64,000 nt of DNA, from contig NZ_QOWJ01000005.1 of the NCBI RefSeq assembly GCF_003332885.2, positions 1 to 64,000 on the forward strand. Direction: 5' to 3'. A model generated the notes under the pieces. It was not told where the DNA came from. It searched no databases and saw only the letters and a list, made by a program, of their open reading frames with translations. Each line of letters begins with the position of its first letter. Position 1 is the stretch's first letter. The DNA is from Paracnuella aquatica (GTDB lineage Bacteria; Bacteroidota; Bacteroidia; Chitinophagales; Chitinophagaceae). The translations under genes and the position numbers were made by a program. This document shows positions 28,212 to 36,668 of this stretch, piece by piece.

Positions 28212-28272
28212 TTTTTCATAGGATAATTTTTTACTATGAAAAACCGCCTATCTTTACCACGGTTTTTCATAG
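28212..28272. repeat. Three overlapping inverted copies forming two mutually exclusive hairpins
   Basis: TTTTTCATAG (28212-28221) can pair with CTATGAAAAA (28234-28243). The same middle arm, extended as CTATGAAAAACCG (28234-28246), pairs perfectly with CGGTTTTTCATAG (28260-28272). The two hairpins cannot form together. The element lies 33 bases after the response-regulator stop, in the 476-base gap between convergent genes (28180-28655). Nothing else clear is seen in that gap. Confidence 0.7.
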
Positions 28273-28655
28273 GATATTGGATTTTACACGGGGCGAGATT
28301 TCCATCTCTGCCCTTTTTTATTGCCCGTTATGTATGATACATCTGAAAAGTAGCGCCTTGCGTAGTTTTACAAATTTTTGCGGAATTACACGGCCACCAA
28401 TAATGCGCATTACTGCGGCGCGGTGTGTTGGCCCGGCGGCTTACATTTGTTACAGAAGTTGATTGATCTAAACATCAATCTTTATCCATTATCCGGAAAA
28501 ACTAATTGCTTATCCTACATATCCTGTTGTACAGGCGTTTTCAAAATCCAATATCAGTCAACTTCTTTCTTTTTCTTTTTATAGGCTTCGTTTTATCATC
28601 CAATCCATTGTTCCATTTGCCGGTTGCCGTTGCAACGCACATCCTGCCAAGCCGT

Positions 28656-29792
28656 TTATTCGCTGGTATTGATTTGCGCTTTTGGGGCAACCGGCACCAT
28701 GGAAGGCTCGGCCGCCCCGGGAATTAGCCGCTGTGCCGGCGCATAATCAAAATGGCGCTTCAGTTTTAAAAATTTCAATTCAACAAGGTAATAAGAGGCG
28801 GTAGCCACCAACAGCAGCAGCACTGTATTTTCGGCAATGCTCAGCAGGCCCAGGTACTGGCCCGTAAGCCAATCGGGCAGCAGGGGATGCAGGTAAGGCT
28901 GCACCAGCTGCGGCTGCACTACCTGCGATACCAGCAGGTGGTATAGGTACAGGCCGTAGCTGATTTTGCCCAAATAGATAAGTGTTTTGTTGTTCCAAAT
29001 AAATGCGGCCCAAACTTTTTCGCGGCGGGTAACAGCGTACGTAATGGGCCACAGCGCCATCAGCGAATGGGCGGTACGCAAGGGCAGCAGCGGCAGGGAT
29101 AAATACAGGTTGCACAAGGCACCAACAATACCCGCTACGCCTGCCACCACCGTTGCCTTATAAAAAAGCTGCAGGTGTTGTGGCTTGTATTGCACTACCC
29201 AGGCCAGTAGTGCGCCCAGCCCAAAAGCATCAAATGCGGTAAAGGGTAAAATGGAATGCAGCGGCACATCCAGCAGCAGGTATTGGGTGCACATTCCAAC
29301 GGCTATAAATGCAACGATGCAATGGAGCAGCCAGCGCTGCGGCGCCAGCAGCATTACCCAGGGCCACAGCAGGTAAAACTGCTCTTCCACCGCCAGGCTC
29401 CACAGGTGCGAAATAGCACCATCCCAGGTGCCCCGGTCGAAAAAATAAAAATTGGAAGTGTAGCTAACCAGGTAGGGAAATGCAGTTTTAAGGTCGCTGT
29501 TTACCTGTTGGTGAAAAATAGCAAGTAACAGGAGTGCGCCATAATAAATAGGAAAAATGCGCAGGGCACGGCGCCAGTAAAAGTTTATGGCAATGGTGCC
29601 TGTGTGTGCTTTGCTTTTTTGCCGCAACAAAATAGCCGTGATCAAAAAACCGCTCAGCACAAAGAATACATCCACCCCCAATGGCCCGGTGGGATAGATT
29701 TGAAACACGCTATCCTTGGGAAACCAATGGTGAATAATGACCAGTAAAACGGCGATGGCGCGGATGGTATCTAATTGCCTGATGTATTGCAT
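28656..29792 (-). CDS. Membrane acyltransferase family 3 (OafA-like)
   Basis: A 378-residue inner-membrane protein with about ten hydrophobic helices. The N-terminal signature RQLDTIRAIAVLLVIIHHWF carries the active-site His, followed by GPLGVDVFFVLSGFLITAIL, both diagnostic for the acyltransferase-3 family that O-acetylates sugars of exopolysaccharide, LPS or other envelope glycans. LWSLAVEEQFYLLWPW is also typical. A longer in-frame start at 29852 is rejected because the family begins at MQYIRQLDTIRAIA. No glycan-synthesis genes are adjacent, so the substrate is unknown. Confidence 0.93.
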   Translation of the reverse strand: MQYIRQLDTIRAIAVLLVIIHHWFPKDSVFQIYPTGPLGVDVFFVLSGFLITAILLRQKSKAHTGTIAINFYWRRALRIFPIYYGALLLLAIFHQQVNSDLKTAFPYLVSYTSNFYFFDRGTWDGAISHLWSLAVEEQFYLLWPWVMLLAPQRWLLHCIVAFIAVGMCTQYLLLDVPLHSILPFTAFDAFGLGALLAWVVQYKPQHLQLFYKATVVAGVAGIVGALCNLYLSLPLLPLRTAHSLMALWPITYAVTRREKVWAAFIWNNKTLIYLGKISYGLYLYHLLVSQVVQPQLVQPYLHPLLPDWLTGQYLGLLSIAENTVLLLLVATASYYLVELKFLKLKRHFDYAPAQRLIPGAAEPSMVPVAPKAQINTSE

Positions 29793-29928
29793 GTGCCGGT
29801 ACGTGGGCTTAAAAATAAGGGAATTGGCGCAGCAAGGATAATGGCTCTGCATTTGCGTTTTGGCGCAGCCCTCCGTGCCACTATTTCTTCATTCCGATCT
29901 TTGCTTATTTTGTTGTTCAAAACTGCTT

Positions 29929-30594
29929 ATGAAACAATTCGTATCCCTACTTATTGCGCTTATCTGTTCGCTTACACTACTGGCACAGGATTATGCAAAA
30001 GGCGCTAAAGTTGAAATTCTTTGGAGCGGCTCCTGGTACAAAGGCTTTATTAAAGAAGTAAAAGGCGACAGTTACAAAATTTCCTACGATGGCTGGACTT
30101 CCAGTTGGGACGAGTGGGTAGGCAAAGACCGCCTGCGTTTCCCGGGAACAGCAGCTGCATCCAAACAGGCAAAACAAGCCGCGGCAGCGGCCATGTCTGT
30201 GGTGCAAAAAGAAAGTGTGCCCGGCGTTGCAGGTGCCAACCCTATGGCCGGCCGCTGGGAGGCAACCGTCACCAATGGCTACAAGGGCGATAAACTTTTT
30301 TTCACCGTGTCGGCCGATGGTAAACGCGTAACCAACGTGGTGTTTAAAGGCTATTGGAAAGATCCGACTTTAGGGCTGGCGTTGGTGGAACATTTAAATC
30401 CACCCAACCCGTTTCCGGTAACCAAAGGTGCATTTGGCGCAGTGCAGCAGGTGGAAACAGCCCGCATGTGGTGGGAGTTTACCGGTGTGTTTACCTCGCC
30501 AACTGCTGCCGAAGGATCGTACCGGGCAGCTTATGCAGGCGGCGTAAATGATACGTATAAATTGAAATGGACCGCCAAAAGGTTAGGGAAATAA
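29929..30594 (+). CDS. Secreted protein with a Tudor-knot-like domain
   Basis: A 221-residue protein with a signal peptide (MKQFVSLLIALICSLTLLAQ). Residues about 24-70 (GAKVEILWSGSWYKGFIKEV, then SYKISYDGWTSSWDEWVGKD) match the Agenet/Tudor-knot (chromo-barrel-like) pattern: a V-x-W-x-G-x-W-Y-x-G/A start and a Y-D-G-W-x-x-x-W-D-E-W-V end, best known from eukaryotic RNA- and histone-binding proteins. An Ala/Gln/Lys-rich linker leads to a C-terminal beta domain (WEATVTNGYKGDKLFFTVSA) of unknown function. In a secreted bacterial protein this barrel is more likely a small binding module. Single gene. Confidence 0.75.
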   Translation: MKQFVSLLIALICSLTLLAQDYAKGAKVEILWSGSWYKGFIKEVKGDSYKISYDGWTSSWDEWVGKDRLRFPGTAAASKQAKQAAAAAMSVVQKESVPGVAGANPMAGRWEATVTNGYKGDKLFFTVSADGKRVTNVVFKGYWKDPTLGLALVEHLNPPNPFPVTKGAFGAVQQVETARMWWEFTGVFTSPTAAEGSYRAAYAGGVNDTYKLKWTAKRLGK

Positions 30595-30718
30595 CAGCAC
30601 TGGGTCCATTCATTTTACTGCAAAAAAATGCTTGTGTAATGGAGCAAAACCGGGTTGTACTAAATGGTGCAGCAAATAAACACGCTATGCCCTTATATTT
30701 ACTACACAACTTTTTACC

Positions 30719-31351
30719 ATGCGTATAATAGCCTTTGTTGTCCTGGCTTTTTGCCTTATTTCCTGCACTGCATCCAAAGGCCGCGATGGTGGCTGGGTGC
30801 GGCTTTTTGATGGCAGTTCGCTGGCCGGTTGGCGGGTCAACGAAAACCCGGCAACATTCAAAGTAGAGAACGGTGCCATAGTAGTGCACGGGCCGCGGGC
30901 ACACCTGTTTTACGAAGGTGCCGTGATGGACCACAACTTTAAAAACTTTGAATTTAAAGCGCAGGTAATGACCACGCCGGGCTCCAACTCGGGCATCTTT
31001 TTTCATACCGCGTTCCAGCCCAGCGGTTGGCCCGACAAAGGCTACGAGGTGCAGGTAAATAATTCGCAGTCGGACTGGCGCCGCACCGGTAGCTTGTATG
31101 CCGTGCAAGATGTGCGTGAAGTGTATGTAAAAGACAACGAATGGTACACCGAGTACATTAAAGTGGAAGGCAAAAGAGTGACCATTAAGATCAACGACCG
31201 CACCGTGGTAGATTACACCGAGCCGGACGGCATTGAAAAAGAAGAGGGCAGGGCCCAAAAGCGCCTCAGCTCCGGCACTTTTGCGCTGCAGGGCCACGAT
31301 CCGGATAGCAAAGTTTATTTTAAAGACATCATGGTGCGGCCGCTGCCTTAA
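30719..31351 (+). CDS. DUF1080 (3-keto-disaccharide hydrolase-like) lipoprotein
   Basis: A 210-residue lipoprotein (lipobox LAFCLISC). It has the DUF1080 concanavalin-like jelly-roll pattern: WVRLFDGSSLAGWRVNENPA at the start, FEFKAQVMTTPGSNSGIFFH, GYEVQVNNSQ, and the terminal strands FALQGHDPDSKVYFKDIMVR. Members of this family have been shown to hydrolyse 3-keto-glycosides or are annotated as glycan-binding; which applies here cannot be told from sequence. It is close to the usual single-domain length and is followed by a shared bidirectional terminator. Confidence 0.9.
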   Translation: MRIIAFVVLAFCLISCTASKGRDGGWVRLFDGSSLAGWRVNENPATFKVENGAIVVHGPRAHLFYEGAVMDHNFKNFEFKAQVMTTPGSNSGIFFHTAFQPSGWPDKGYEVQVNNSQSDWRRTGSLYAVQDVREVYVKDNEWYTEYIKVEGKRVTIKINDRTVVDYTEPDGIEKEEGRAQKRLSSGTFALQGHDPDSKVYFKDIMVRPLP

Positions 31352-31482
31352 TGTTTGTTTGCATTGCTTGTTTCATTGCAAATTGATGGTAATGGACAAA
31401 CGTAAATGGATGTTTTACTGCAATGATTTTTTCAATAGACTTTCATTCAATTTGTCAATAAATTTTTACAGCGCACCTCAAT

Positions 31483-31520
31483 AAAAAAGCCGGGAAGCAC
31501 ATTGCTTACCGGCTTTTTTT
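31483..31520. terminator. Bidirectional Rho-independent terminator
   Basis: AAAAAAGCCGG pairs with CCGGCTTTTTTT. With A-tracts before and T-tracts after the stem it works for both the DUF1080 gene (plus) and the desaturase gene (minus). Confidence 0.88.
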
Positions 31521-31541
31521 ATTGCTATTATTCGAGATGAT

Positions 31542-32615
31542 TTAAGCTGGTTGTTGTCCAAACTTTTTCATCAGTGCCACATGCGATTTTACAGCCTGCG
31601 CTACCGATGGAAATGAATGATAAGGCAAGCCAAATTTTTGGCAATGCTCCTGCACAATAGCGCTCAACGCAGGGTAGTGGATGTGTGCAATGCGTGGAAA
31701 AAGATGGTGCTCGATCTGGTAATTGAGCCCGCCCACAAACCAGGAAAGTATCTTGTTGCGCGGCGAAAAATTAGCGGTGGTTTTGATCTGGTGCACCGCC
31801 CATTCCGTTTCAATTACTTTGTCTTCAACACCTACGGCTTCAAACTCCGGGCCTTCCACTGCATGTGCCAGTTGAAATACATACGACAGCATGATACCTG
31901 CAGTGAGGTACGCAATGGTAATGCCGAGCAGCCATGGCAGAAAGCCTACCATGTAAATAGGCAGCGCCACGTAAAACAAAACGTATAACAGTTTGCTGCC
32001 CCAAAAAATAAGGTGTTCGCGGCCGTTCATGGGCTGCAGCAGCGTGTTGTGTATGCGCCGGGTAAAATACTTTTTAAAATCGCGGAACCAAACCCACATA
32101 AACAGTGTAAGCGAATAAGCCGCAGTGAGGTAAATATGCTGGTAGCGATGAATGGGCATCCAGTCTTGCGTGGGGCTTTGGCGCAGCAGTTTGCTTTGTG
32201 CAATATCATCATCGGCACCTGCTATGTTAGTATAGGTGTGGTGCAGGATGTTGTGTTTTTGTTTCCAAAAAAATGCGGTGCCGCCCAATGCATTTAAGGT
32301 TAAGCCCAGTGTTTCGTTTACCCATTTTTTACTGGAAAAACTTCCGTGGCAGGCATCGTGCATTACGTTGAAACCAATGCTGGAAATGATCAAACCAAGC
32401 AACACACACAGCACAATGCTAACAGCTGCCGGCAGCAGGCCACTCAATAGCAGCACATAGATGGCCAGCGCTGCGGGGATCAGTACAATGGTTTTTAGAT
32501 ACAACCGGAAATTGCCTGTTTTGCGCAACCCTTGCGTTTTAAAATAATCATCAACCGCTTTCTTAAGCGATTGGAAAAACAGGTTGTTCGAATTGTTGAA
32601 TTTTACTTTAGCCAC
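31542..32615 (-). CDS. Membrane acyl-lipid fatty acid desaturase
   Basis: A 357-residue integral membrane di-iron desaturase. The three histidine boxes are H86-DAC-H90, H121-NIL-HH126, and QIEHH near residue 300; the last, with Gln in first position, is typical of front-end (delta-5/6-type) desaturases. No fused cytochrome b5 domain is present, so electrons come from a separate carrier. Four main hydrophobic segments are visible. The start is a GTG at 32615 (first residues MAKVKFNNSN); no ATG gives a better N-terminus. It stands alone, with about 130 bases to the RRM gene upstream. Regulation by temperature would be plausible but is not shown. Confidence 0.93.
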   Translation of the reverse strand: MAKVKFNNSNNLFFQSLKKAVDDYFKTQGLRKTGNFRLYLKTIVLIPAALAIYVLLLSGLLPAAVSIVLCVLLGLIISSIGFNVMHDACHGSFSSKKWVNETLGLTLNALGGTAFFWKQKHNILHHTYTNIAGADDDIAQSKLLRQSPTQDWMPIHRYQHIYLTAAYSLTLFMWVWFRDFKKYFTRRIHNTLLQPMNGREHLIFWGSKLLYVLFYVALPIYMVGFLPWLLGITIAYLTAGIMLSYVFQLAHAVEGPEFEAVGVEDKVIETEWAVHQIKTTANFSPRNKILSWFVGGLNYQIEHHLFPRIAHIHYPALSAIVQEHCQKFGLPYHSFPSVAQAVKSHVALMKKFGQQPA

Positions 32616-32746
32616 GAAAAAATAGTTTGCAGTCCGGATACGGACGATTTAATCAAAGATACCCGTTATGTACCGGGCAGTGCTGTTAAAGTGTATGGCA
32701 GCAATGCATAAGCGCACTGTTGCATGGTGCTAATTTAATGATTCAT

Positions 32747-33010
32747 TTATTGCCACGAGCTGCGTCCGGGTAGATAAGGAAGGCTGGCCACGCTGATGAT
32801 TTTGCCGCTGAATAGGGAGCCATGCAGGCCTTCAATGGCTTTGAGTGCTTCTTTCTCGATGGGCATATCAATAACGGCCCGGCCCTTGGTGCGGTTGGTA
32901 AATTTGTCCCGCTCCATGGTGATGGTTTCTATTTCGCCAAAGGGCGTAAACAGCCGTTGCAGGTCAGCCTCAATCAGGTTGAGGTTCAGGTTGGAAATTT
33001 GAATATGCAT
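32747..33010 (-). CDS. Small RNA-binding protein, single RRM (divergent RNP1)
   Basis: An 87-residue protein that is almost only one RNA-recognition motif. RNP2 is IQISNLN. RNP1 is degenerate (TKGRAVIDM instead of RGFGFVxM), so the central aromatic residues are replaced. LFTPFGEIETITMERDKFTN is the classic alpha1-beta2 region. It is the first of three RRM genes within 2 kb. Bacterial RRM proteins are often cold-induced, but no cold-shock leader could be identified here. Confidence 0.92.
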   Translation of the reverse strand: MHIQISNLNLNLIEADLQRLFTPFGEIETITMERDKFTNRTKGRAVIDMPIEKEALKAIEGLHGSLFSGKIISVASLPYLPGRSSWQ

Positions 33011-33296
33011 AAAAGCGATTAAGAATTGTTACGGCAAAAGCATAGCGGGAATGTGTTGCAAGGTGGTGCCGCACCGTTCTGAAGTATGCTGTGAAATAGC
33101 ACATTAAAGGTAGGCCTAATTAATCCAAACGGGTTTAAAACTTACCCCGCGGCCTATTTTAACCATTGTGCAGCTATAATTGCCGTACCTTCGCCCTTTA
33201 TTTGAGTTCGCCGCATCCGAGTTGGAACGCTCTTCCCACCTTGTTTTCCTGTTCACTTGCACTCCCTCAAATCACCGGCCGTATAATTACACTATT

Positions 33297-33605
33297 ATGA
33301 ATATACATGTTTCAAACTTTGGTACGCAGCTTCAGGACGAGGATCTGAAAAACCTGTTTACGCCTTTTGGTGAAGTAACTTCTGCACAGGTGGCCATTGA
33401 TGGTTTTACCGATCAATCGAGAGGCTTTGGTTATGTGGAAATGCCCGACGATGAGCAGGCACGTGCAGCCATTGCAGCACTGAATCAAACACAGGTTAAT
33501 GGCGCTACCATTGCCCTGCGCGAAGTGGCCCCACGTGAAGTGCACAAGGGTTCTTACAAAGTAGGCACCGGCCCCGTAAATCCATTTATTTACCGCAAGC
33601 GGTAA
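33297..33605 (+). CDS. Small RNA-binding protein, single RRM
   Basis: A 102-residue RRM protein. RNP2 is IHVSNFG and RNP1 is RGFGYVEM, with aromatic residues at the RNA-stacking positions. The alpha1 segment LKNLFTPFGEVTSAQVAIDG aligns with the other two RRM proteins here. The C-terminal tail (REVHKGSYKVGTGPVNPFIY, then RKR) is short and basic. ATG 33297 is used; the frame is open further upstream, but that part does not resemble the family. It is divergent from the RRM gene at 32747. Confidence 0.93.
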   Translation: MNIHVSNFGTQLQDEDLKNLFTPFGEVTSAQVAIDGFTDQSRGFGYVEMPDDEQARAAIAALNQTQVNGATIALREVAPREVHKGSYKVGTGPVNPFIYRKR

Positions 33606-33644
33606 TTGGTGGTTTGATGGTTTGTTGATGCATTAATACACTGC

Positions 33645-33944
33645 ATGGAACACGGAATGGTATATTTTCATGATCGGGCCAGGCAGGTATTTTTTGCCCT
33701 GTTTGAGCAGTATCAACATGCTGTTGCCAGCATTGACCGGCAGGGCGATGAAAATGTTTACCAGCAGGTGCTGGCCATGTATCTTGCACAGTTGCAACAA
33801 AACCTGCAGGGAGTGGCGCAGGAAATGATCAGCCAGTCAGGCAATAAAATGACGGGCACATCTGCAACCGAATTTCATCATGCTCTAGGCAATGCCATAC
33901 GGGAATATGTAAACGAATTTGTGCAGAAGGCAAATGCCCGCTAA
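33645..33944 (+). CDS. Hypothetical small helical protein
   Basis: A 99-residue soluble protein, predicted all-helical from its sequence (ARQVFFALFEQYQHAVASID, then VYQQVLAMYLAQLQQNLQGV). No motif recognised. It begins 39 bases after the RRM gene and may share its transcript. It ends before a hairpin between convergent genes. Function unknown. Confidence 0.65.
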   Translation: MEHGMVYFHDRARQVFFALFEQYQHAVASIDRQGDENVYQQVLAMYLAQLQQNLQGVAQEMISQSGNKMTGTSATEFHHALGNAIREYVNEFVQKANAR

Positions 33945-33960
33945 CATAGCTAAAATAAAA

Positions 33961-34016
33961 TAACGGAGTGGGATACAGCATCAACATTAATTGAACGTGC
34001 TGCATCTTGCTCCGTT
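33961..34016. terminator. Imperfect palindrome between convergent genes
   Basis: TAACGGAGTGGGATACAGCA (33961-) pairs imperfectly with TGCTGCATCTTGCTCCGTTA ending at 34016 (about 15 of 19 positions). There is no T-run, so it may be a weak or Rho-assisted bidirectional terminator. Confidence 0.45.
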
Positions 34017-34053
34017 ATGTATTGCCCATGGGGCAAATAGGCTGCTAAGGCGC

Positions 34054-34239
34054 TTATGCGTTGGGTGGTGTGTCGCTGAGGTTGCCGTTCTCGTCCACAT
34101 AAGCTAGCATTTCGGTCAGGGGCTTGCCCTTCTCTGCGTTTGCTTTACGCTGCTCCATTTTTTCACGCTTGTCTTCGCGCTGCTTTTGCCGTTTTTTTTC
34201 TTTTGCTCTTTTTTCGAATGTTTCTTTTGATTTTGCCAT
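34054..34239 (-). CDS. Small highly charged protein
   Basis: A 61-residue protein whose first 40 residues are nearly all Lys, Arg, Glu and Gln (SKETFEKRAKEKKRQKQRED), followed by a short neutral tail (TEMLAYVDENGNLSDTPP). Small proteins of this type are frequent in Bacteroidota next to cold-shock or RNA-binding genes. Here it sits between two RRM genes, so an RNA- or ribosome-associated role is plausible but unproven. It has its own ATG and lies 127 bases from the next RRM gene, which is transcribed in the same direction upstream of it. Confidence 0.75.
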   Translation of the reverse strand: MAKSKETFEKRAKEKKRQKQREDKREKMEQRKANAEKGKPLTEMLAYVDENGNLSDTPPNA

Positions 34240-34366
34240 ACTTATACTATTTGGTAAAAAATAAAAGTGCCCTGGAATACTGGTCCCAAAACACTTTTGC
34301 TTATTTGAACTGCCGCAGGCAGTTGTAAAAAATAATGGGACTACACGGTGCAGTTAGCCAGTTGCA

Positions 34367-34666
34367 TTACCATTTGCTTTTGCTATATCCGCCGCCAAAT
34401 ACACCGTTGCCGGGTGCAGGTCTTTCTTCGCGGCGCCTGGCTTCCATCAACTTGATCGAGCGGCCATCAACCATTGAATTATCCAGTGCGGCAATTGCTT
34501 TTTTTGCCGCTTCATCTTCCATTTCAACAAAGCCAAATCCCCTCGATTTACCGGTAAATTTATCGCTAATTACCGTTGCAGCTGTAACTACGCCATAGGG
34601 TGCAAAAATACCCTTTAGATCCGCTGCCTGAACATTATAGCTCAGATTCGACACGTAAATGTTCAT
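34367..34666 (-). CDS. Small RNA-binding protein, single RRM with Gly/Arg tail
   Basis: A 99-residue RRM protein of the canonical bacterial/plant Gly-rich type. RNP2 is IYVSNLS and RNP1 is SRGFGFVEM, then MVDGRSIKLMEARRREE and a short Gly-rich tail (GNGVFGGGYSKSKW). The long leader upstream (34667-34800) is AT-rich. It is the third RRM gene in the cluster and the closest to the consensus, and so the most likely to be an active RNA chaperone. Confidence 0.94.
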   Translation of the reverse strand: MNIYVSNLSYNVQAADLKGIFAPYGVVTAATVISDKFTGKSRGFGFVEMEDEAAKKAIAALDNSMVDGRSIKLMEARRREERPAPGNGVFGGGYSKSKW

Positions 34667-34959
34667 GTTGAATGGTTAGAGGTAAATAATTTGAGAAGGC
34701 AGTGCGTAAAGGACTAACTATTGTGCGTTGTCTGCAGGATAATTAACGGTTACCAGTGCAAGGCTCAAGATGACGGCGTAAAGGTATGCCTTATTTAAGG
34801 CATTATTGTAAACTTAATCTTAAAGGGCGCAATCGGTGGTGCGGCACCTATTGTAGGCTGTTGTGCCAGCTGCCGCTCCTCACATGCGCTGCTGGTGCAT
34901 AGCAATAAAATGTTATTTTGTAAAAAGCTGCGGCTGATGCCCGCAAATGCTTACTGCTT

Positions 34960-36651
34960 ATGTGTTCTACCCGAACGTTCCCGAAGATTGCTGCCTTTTT
35001 GATTGTGTTTGTGTTCTGTTTGCTGCAAGTTGTTCGGGCACAAACCGGCAACTGCCAGGCCACCATCAATATTGCGGTGCAACCGCAAACCCTATGCAGC
35101 CCCAATACGCCCACTATTGTTGCCACGGTTGCCAATGCCGGACGCAACCCCACTTACCGCTGGAGAAAGAACGGAACCCCAGTAGGTAATAGCAGTGCGA
35201 CATTTACTGGTGCACTGGCCATCGGCGATGCCGTTGTTTGTGAGCTATTTCCCGATGGATGTTCTATAAATACGGTTGTGGTCAGCAATACGTTTCGCCT
35301 GGAGGCGGTCAACCTCATTGAACCCGAAGTAACCATTGAAGCCAACGCTACCAATATTTGTGCAGGCCAACGGGTAACGTTTACGGCCACCAACCGCAGT
35401 GGCAATACCAACGTGGTGTATTTGTGGATGCTCAATGGCAATCCCGTACCGGGCAGCAATGCACCTGAATTCAGCACCGATCCAGCTACCGAATCGTTTG
35501 AAGTGCAATGCCTGATGACGGTGCCGCAATGTACTTCGCCCAGCGGAGGCAGCACCAAAGATCTTTCCAATACCATTAGCATCAACGTGGGGCGGGTGCA
35601 GCAGCCAACGCTGACCATTACTACCAACGCGCAGCAAGTGTGCAAAGGCGCTGCCGTCGCATTTACCGCTAAGGCTACTGGTGCCGGCGCCGATCCTAAA
35701 TACCTGTGGCAGGTAAACGGCGTGATCATGCAAACCGGCGGAGCCAGTTTTACCACCACCGCACTCAACGATGGCGATAAAGTACAATGCCAGTTGGAGG
35801 CTGGTGTACCGGGCAGTTGCGGGCAGGCTACGCCTGTTGTTTCCAACGAGTTGGCGATGCAGGTAACGGTTGCACAAACGCCAACTATTGCAATCACTGC
35901 CAGCCAAACAGACATTTGTTTTGGCACTGCTGTGCAAATGAATGCCATTACCACAAACGCCGGTAGCAACCCGCAATATCAATGGCTGGTAAATGGACAG
36001 CCCATAGCCGCCAGCGGGCCTCAGGTAAACACCACTGCTTTTAACGATGGCGATGTAGTGCAATGCATGCTTACTGCTGCAAACGGCTGCAGCAATACAC
36101 CCGTTGCATCCAATTCGGTTGCCATGCAGGTGCGGTACCCGCCCACCATTACCGTACCGGACGATACCATCGTCATCAAAGCAGGTGAGCAGGCGCAACT
36201 AAAAGCGGCTATTACCGGTGTGCCGCATGTGTACCAATGGTCGCCACAAGCCAGTCTTATTTTCGATCAAACGCTGGAACCGCTTACACAACCGCTGGAA
36301 ACTTCAGTTGCTTTTACGTTGCAGGCAACTGGCACCAACGGTTGTATAGCCAGCAGTAAAATATGGGTGTTGGTGCGGAGCAAACTCCTATTGCCCAATG
36401 CATTTACGCCCAACGGCGATGGCATCAACGATGTATTTCGCATTCCTTTAGGCGTGGAGTTGGACCTGGAAAGTTTGTCGGTTTTTGACCGGTGGGGCAA
36501 TGCTGTTTTTTTTACAAAAAATGCAACTGAAGGCTGGGATGGCACTTTCCACAACAAAACGGTACCAACGGGCATGTATGTGTACTTGCTGCAGGGAAAA
36601 ACTGAAGGAGCGCCGGTGCAGCTGAAAGGCACAGTGATGCTTACCCGGTGA
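34960..36651 (+). CDS. Secreted Ig-like repeat protein with T9SS type B sorting domain
   Basis: A 563-residue exported protein. The signal peptide (AAFLIVFVFCLLQVVRAQ) is followed by four Ig/PKD-like repeats of about 95 residues, each with Y-x-W-x-x-N-G (TYRWRKNG, VYLWMLNG, KYLWQVNG, QYQWLVNG) and a paired Cys (AVVCELF, EVQCLM, KVQCQLE, VVQCML). The C-terminus is a CHU_C/gliding-motility-associated domain: LPNAFTPNGDGINDVFRIP, then SVFDRWGNAVF, W-D-G, and TGMYVYLLQG. This directs export by the type IX system. Probably an adhesin or surface-matrix protein; no enzyme domain is present. Confidence 0.92.
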   Translation: MCSTRTFPKIAAFLIVFVFCLLQVVRAQTGNCQATINIAVQPQTLCSPNTPTIVATVANAGRNPTYRWRKNGTPVGNSSATFTGALAIGDAVVCELFPDGCSINTVVVSNTFRLEAVNLIEPEVTIEANATNICAGQRVTFTATNRSGNTNVVYLWMLNGNPVPGSNAPEFSTDPATESFEVQCLMTVPQCTSPSGGSTKDLSNTISINVGRVQQPTLTITTNAQQVCKGAAVAFTAKATGAGADPKYLWQVNGVIMQTGGASFTTTALNDGDKVQCQLEAGVPGSCGQATPVVSNELAMQVTVAQTPTIAITASQTDICFGTAVQMNAITTNAGSNPQYQWLVNGQPIAASGPQVNTTAFNDGDVVQCMLTAANGCSNTPVASNSVAMQVRYPPTITVPDDTIVIKAGEQAQLKAAITGVPHVYQWSPQASLIFDQTLEPLTQPLETSVAFTLQATGTNGCIASSKIWVLVRSKLLLPNAFTPNGDGINDVFRIPLGVELDLESLSVFDRWGNAVFFTKNATEGWDGTFHNKTVPTGMYVYLLQGKTEGAPVQLKGTVMLTR

Positions 36652-36668
36652 TTGCGCTTTTTTTTACG

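Noticed and set aside
28172-28727. Overlapping short plus-strand frames after the response regulator
   Set aside because: They run through AT-rich sequence and the inverted words at 28212-28272 and show no protein-like features.
35154-36198. Two long minus-strand frames opposite the T9SS cargo gene
   Set aside because: Both are open only because of the repeated Ig-like coding pattern on the plus strand; no domain is recognisable.
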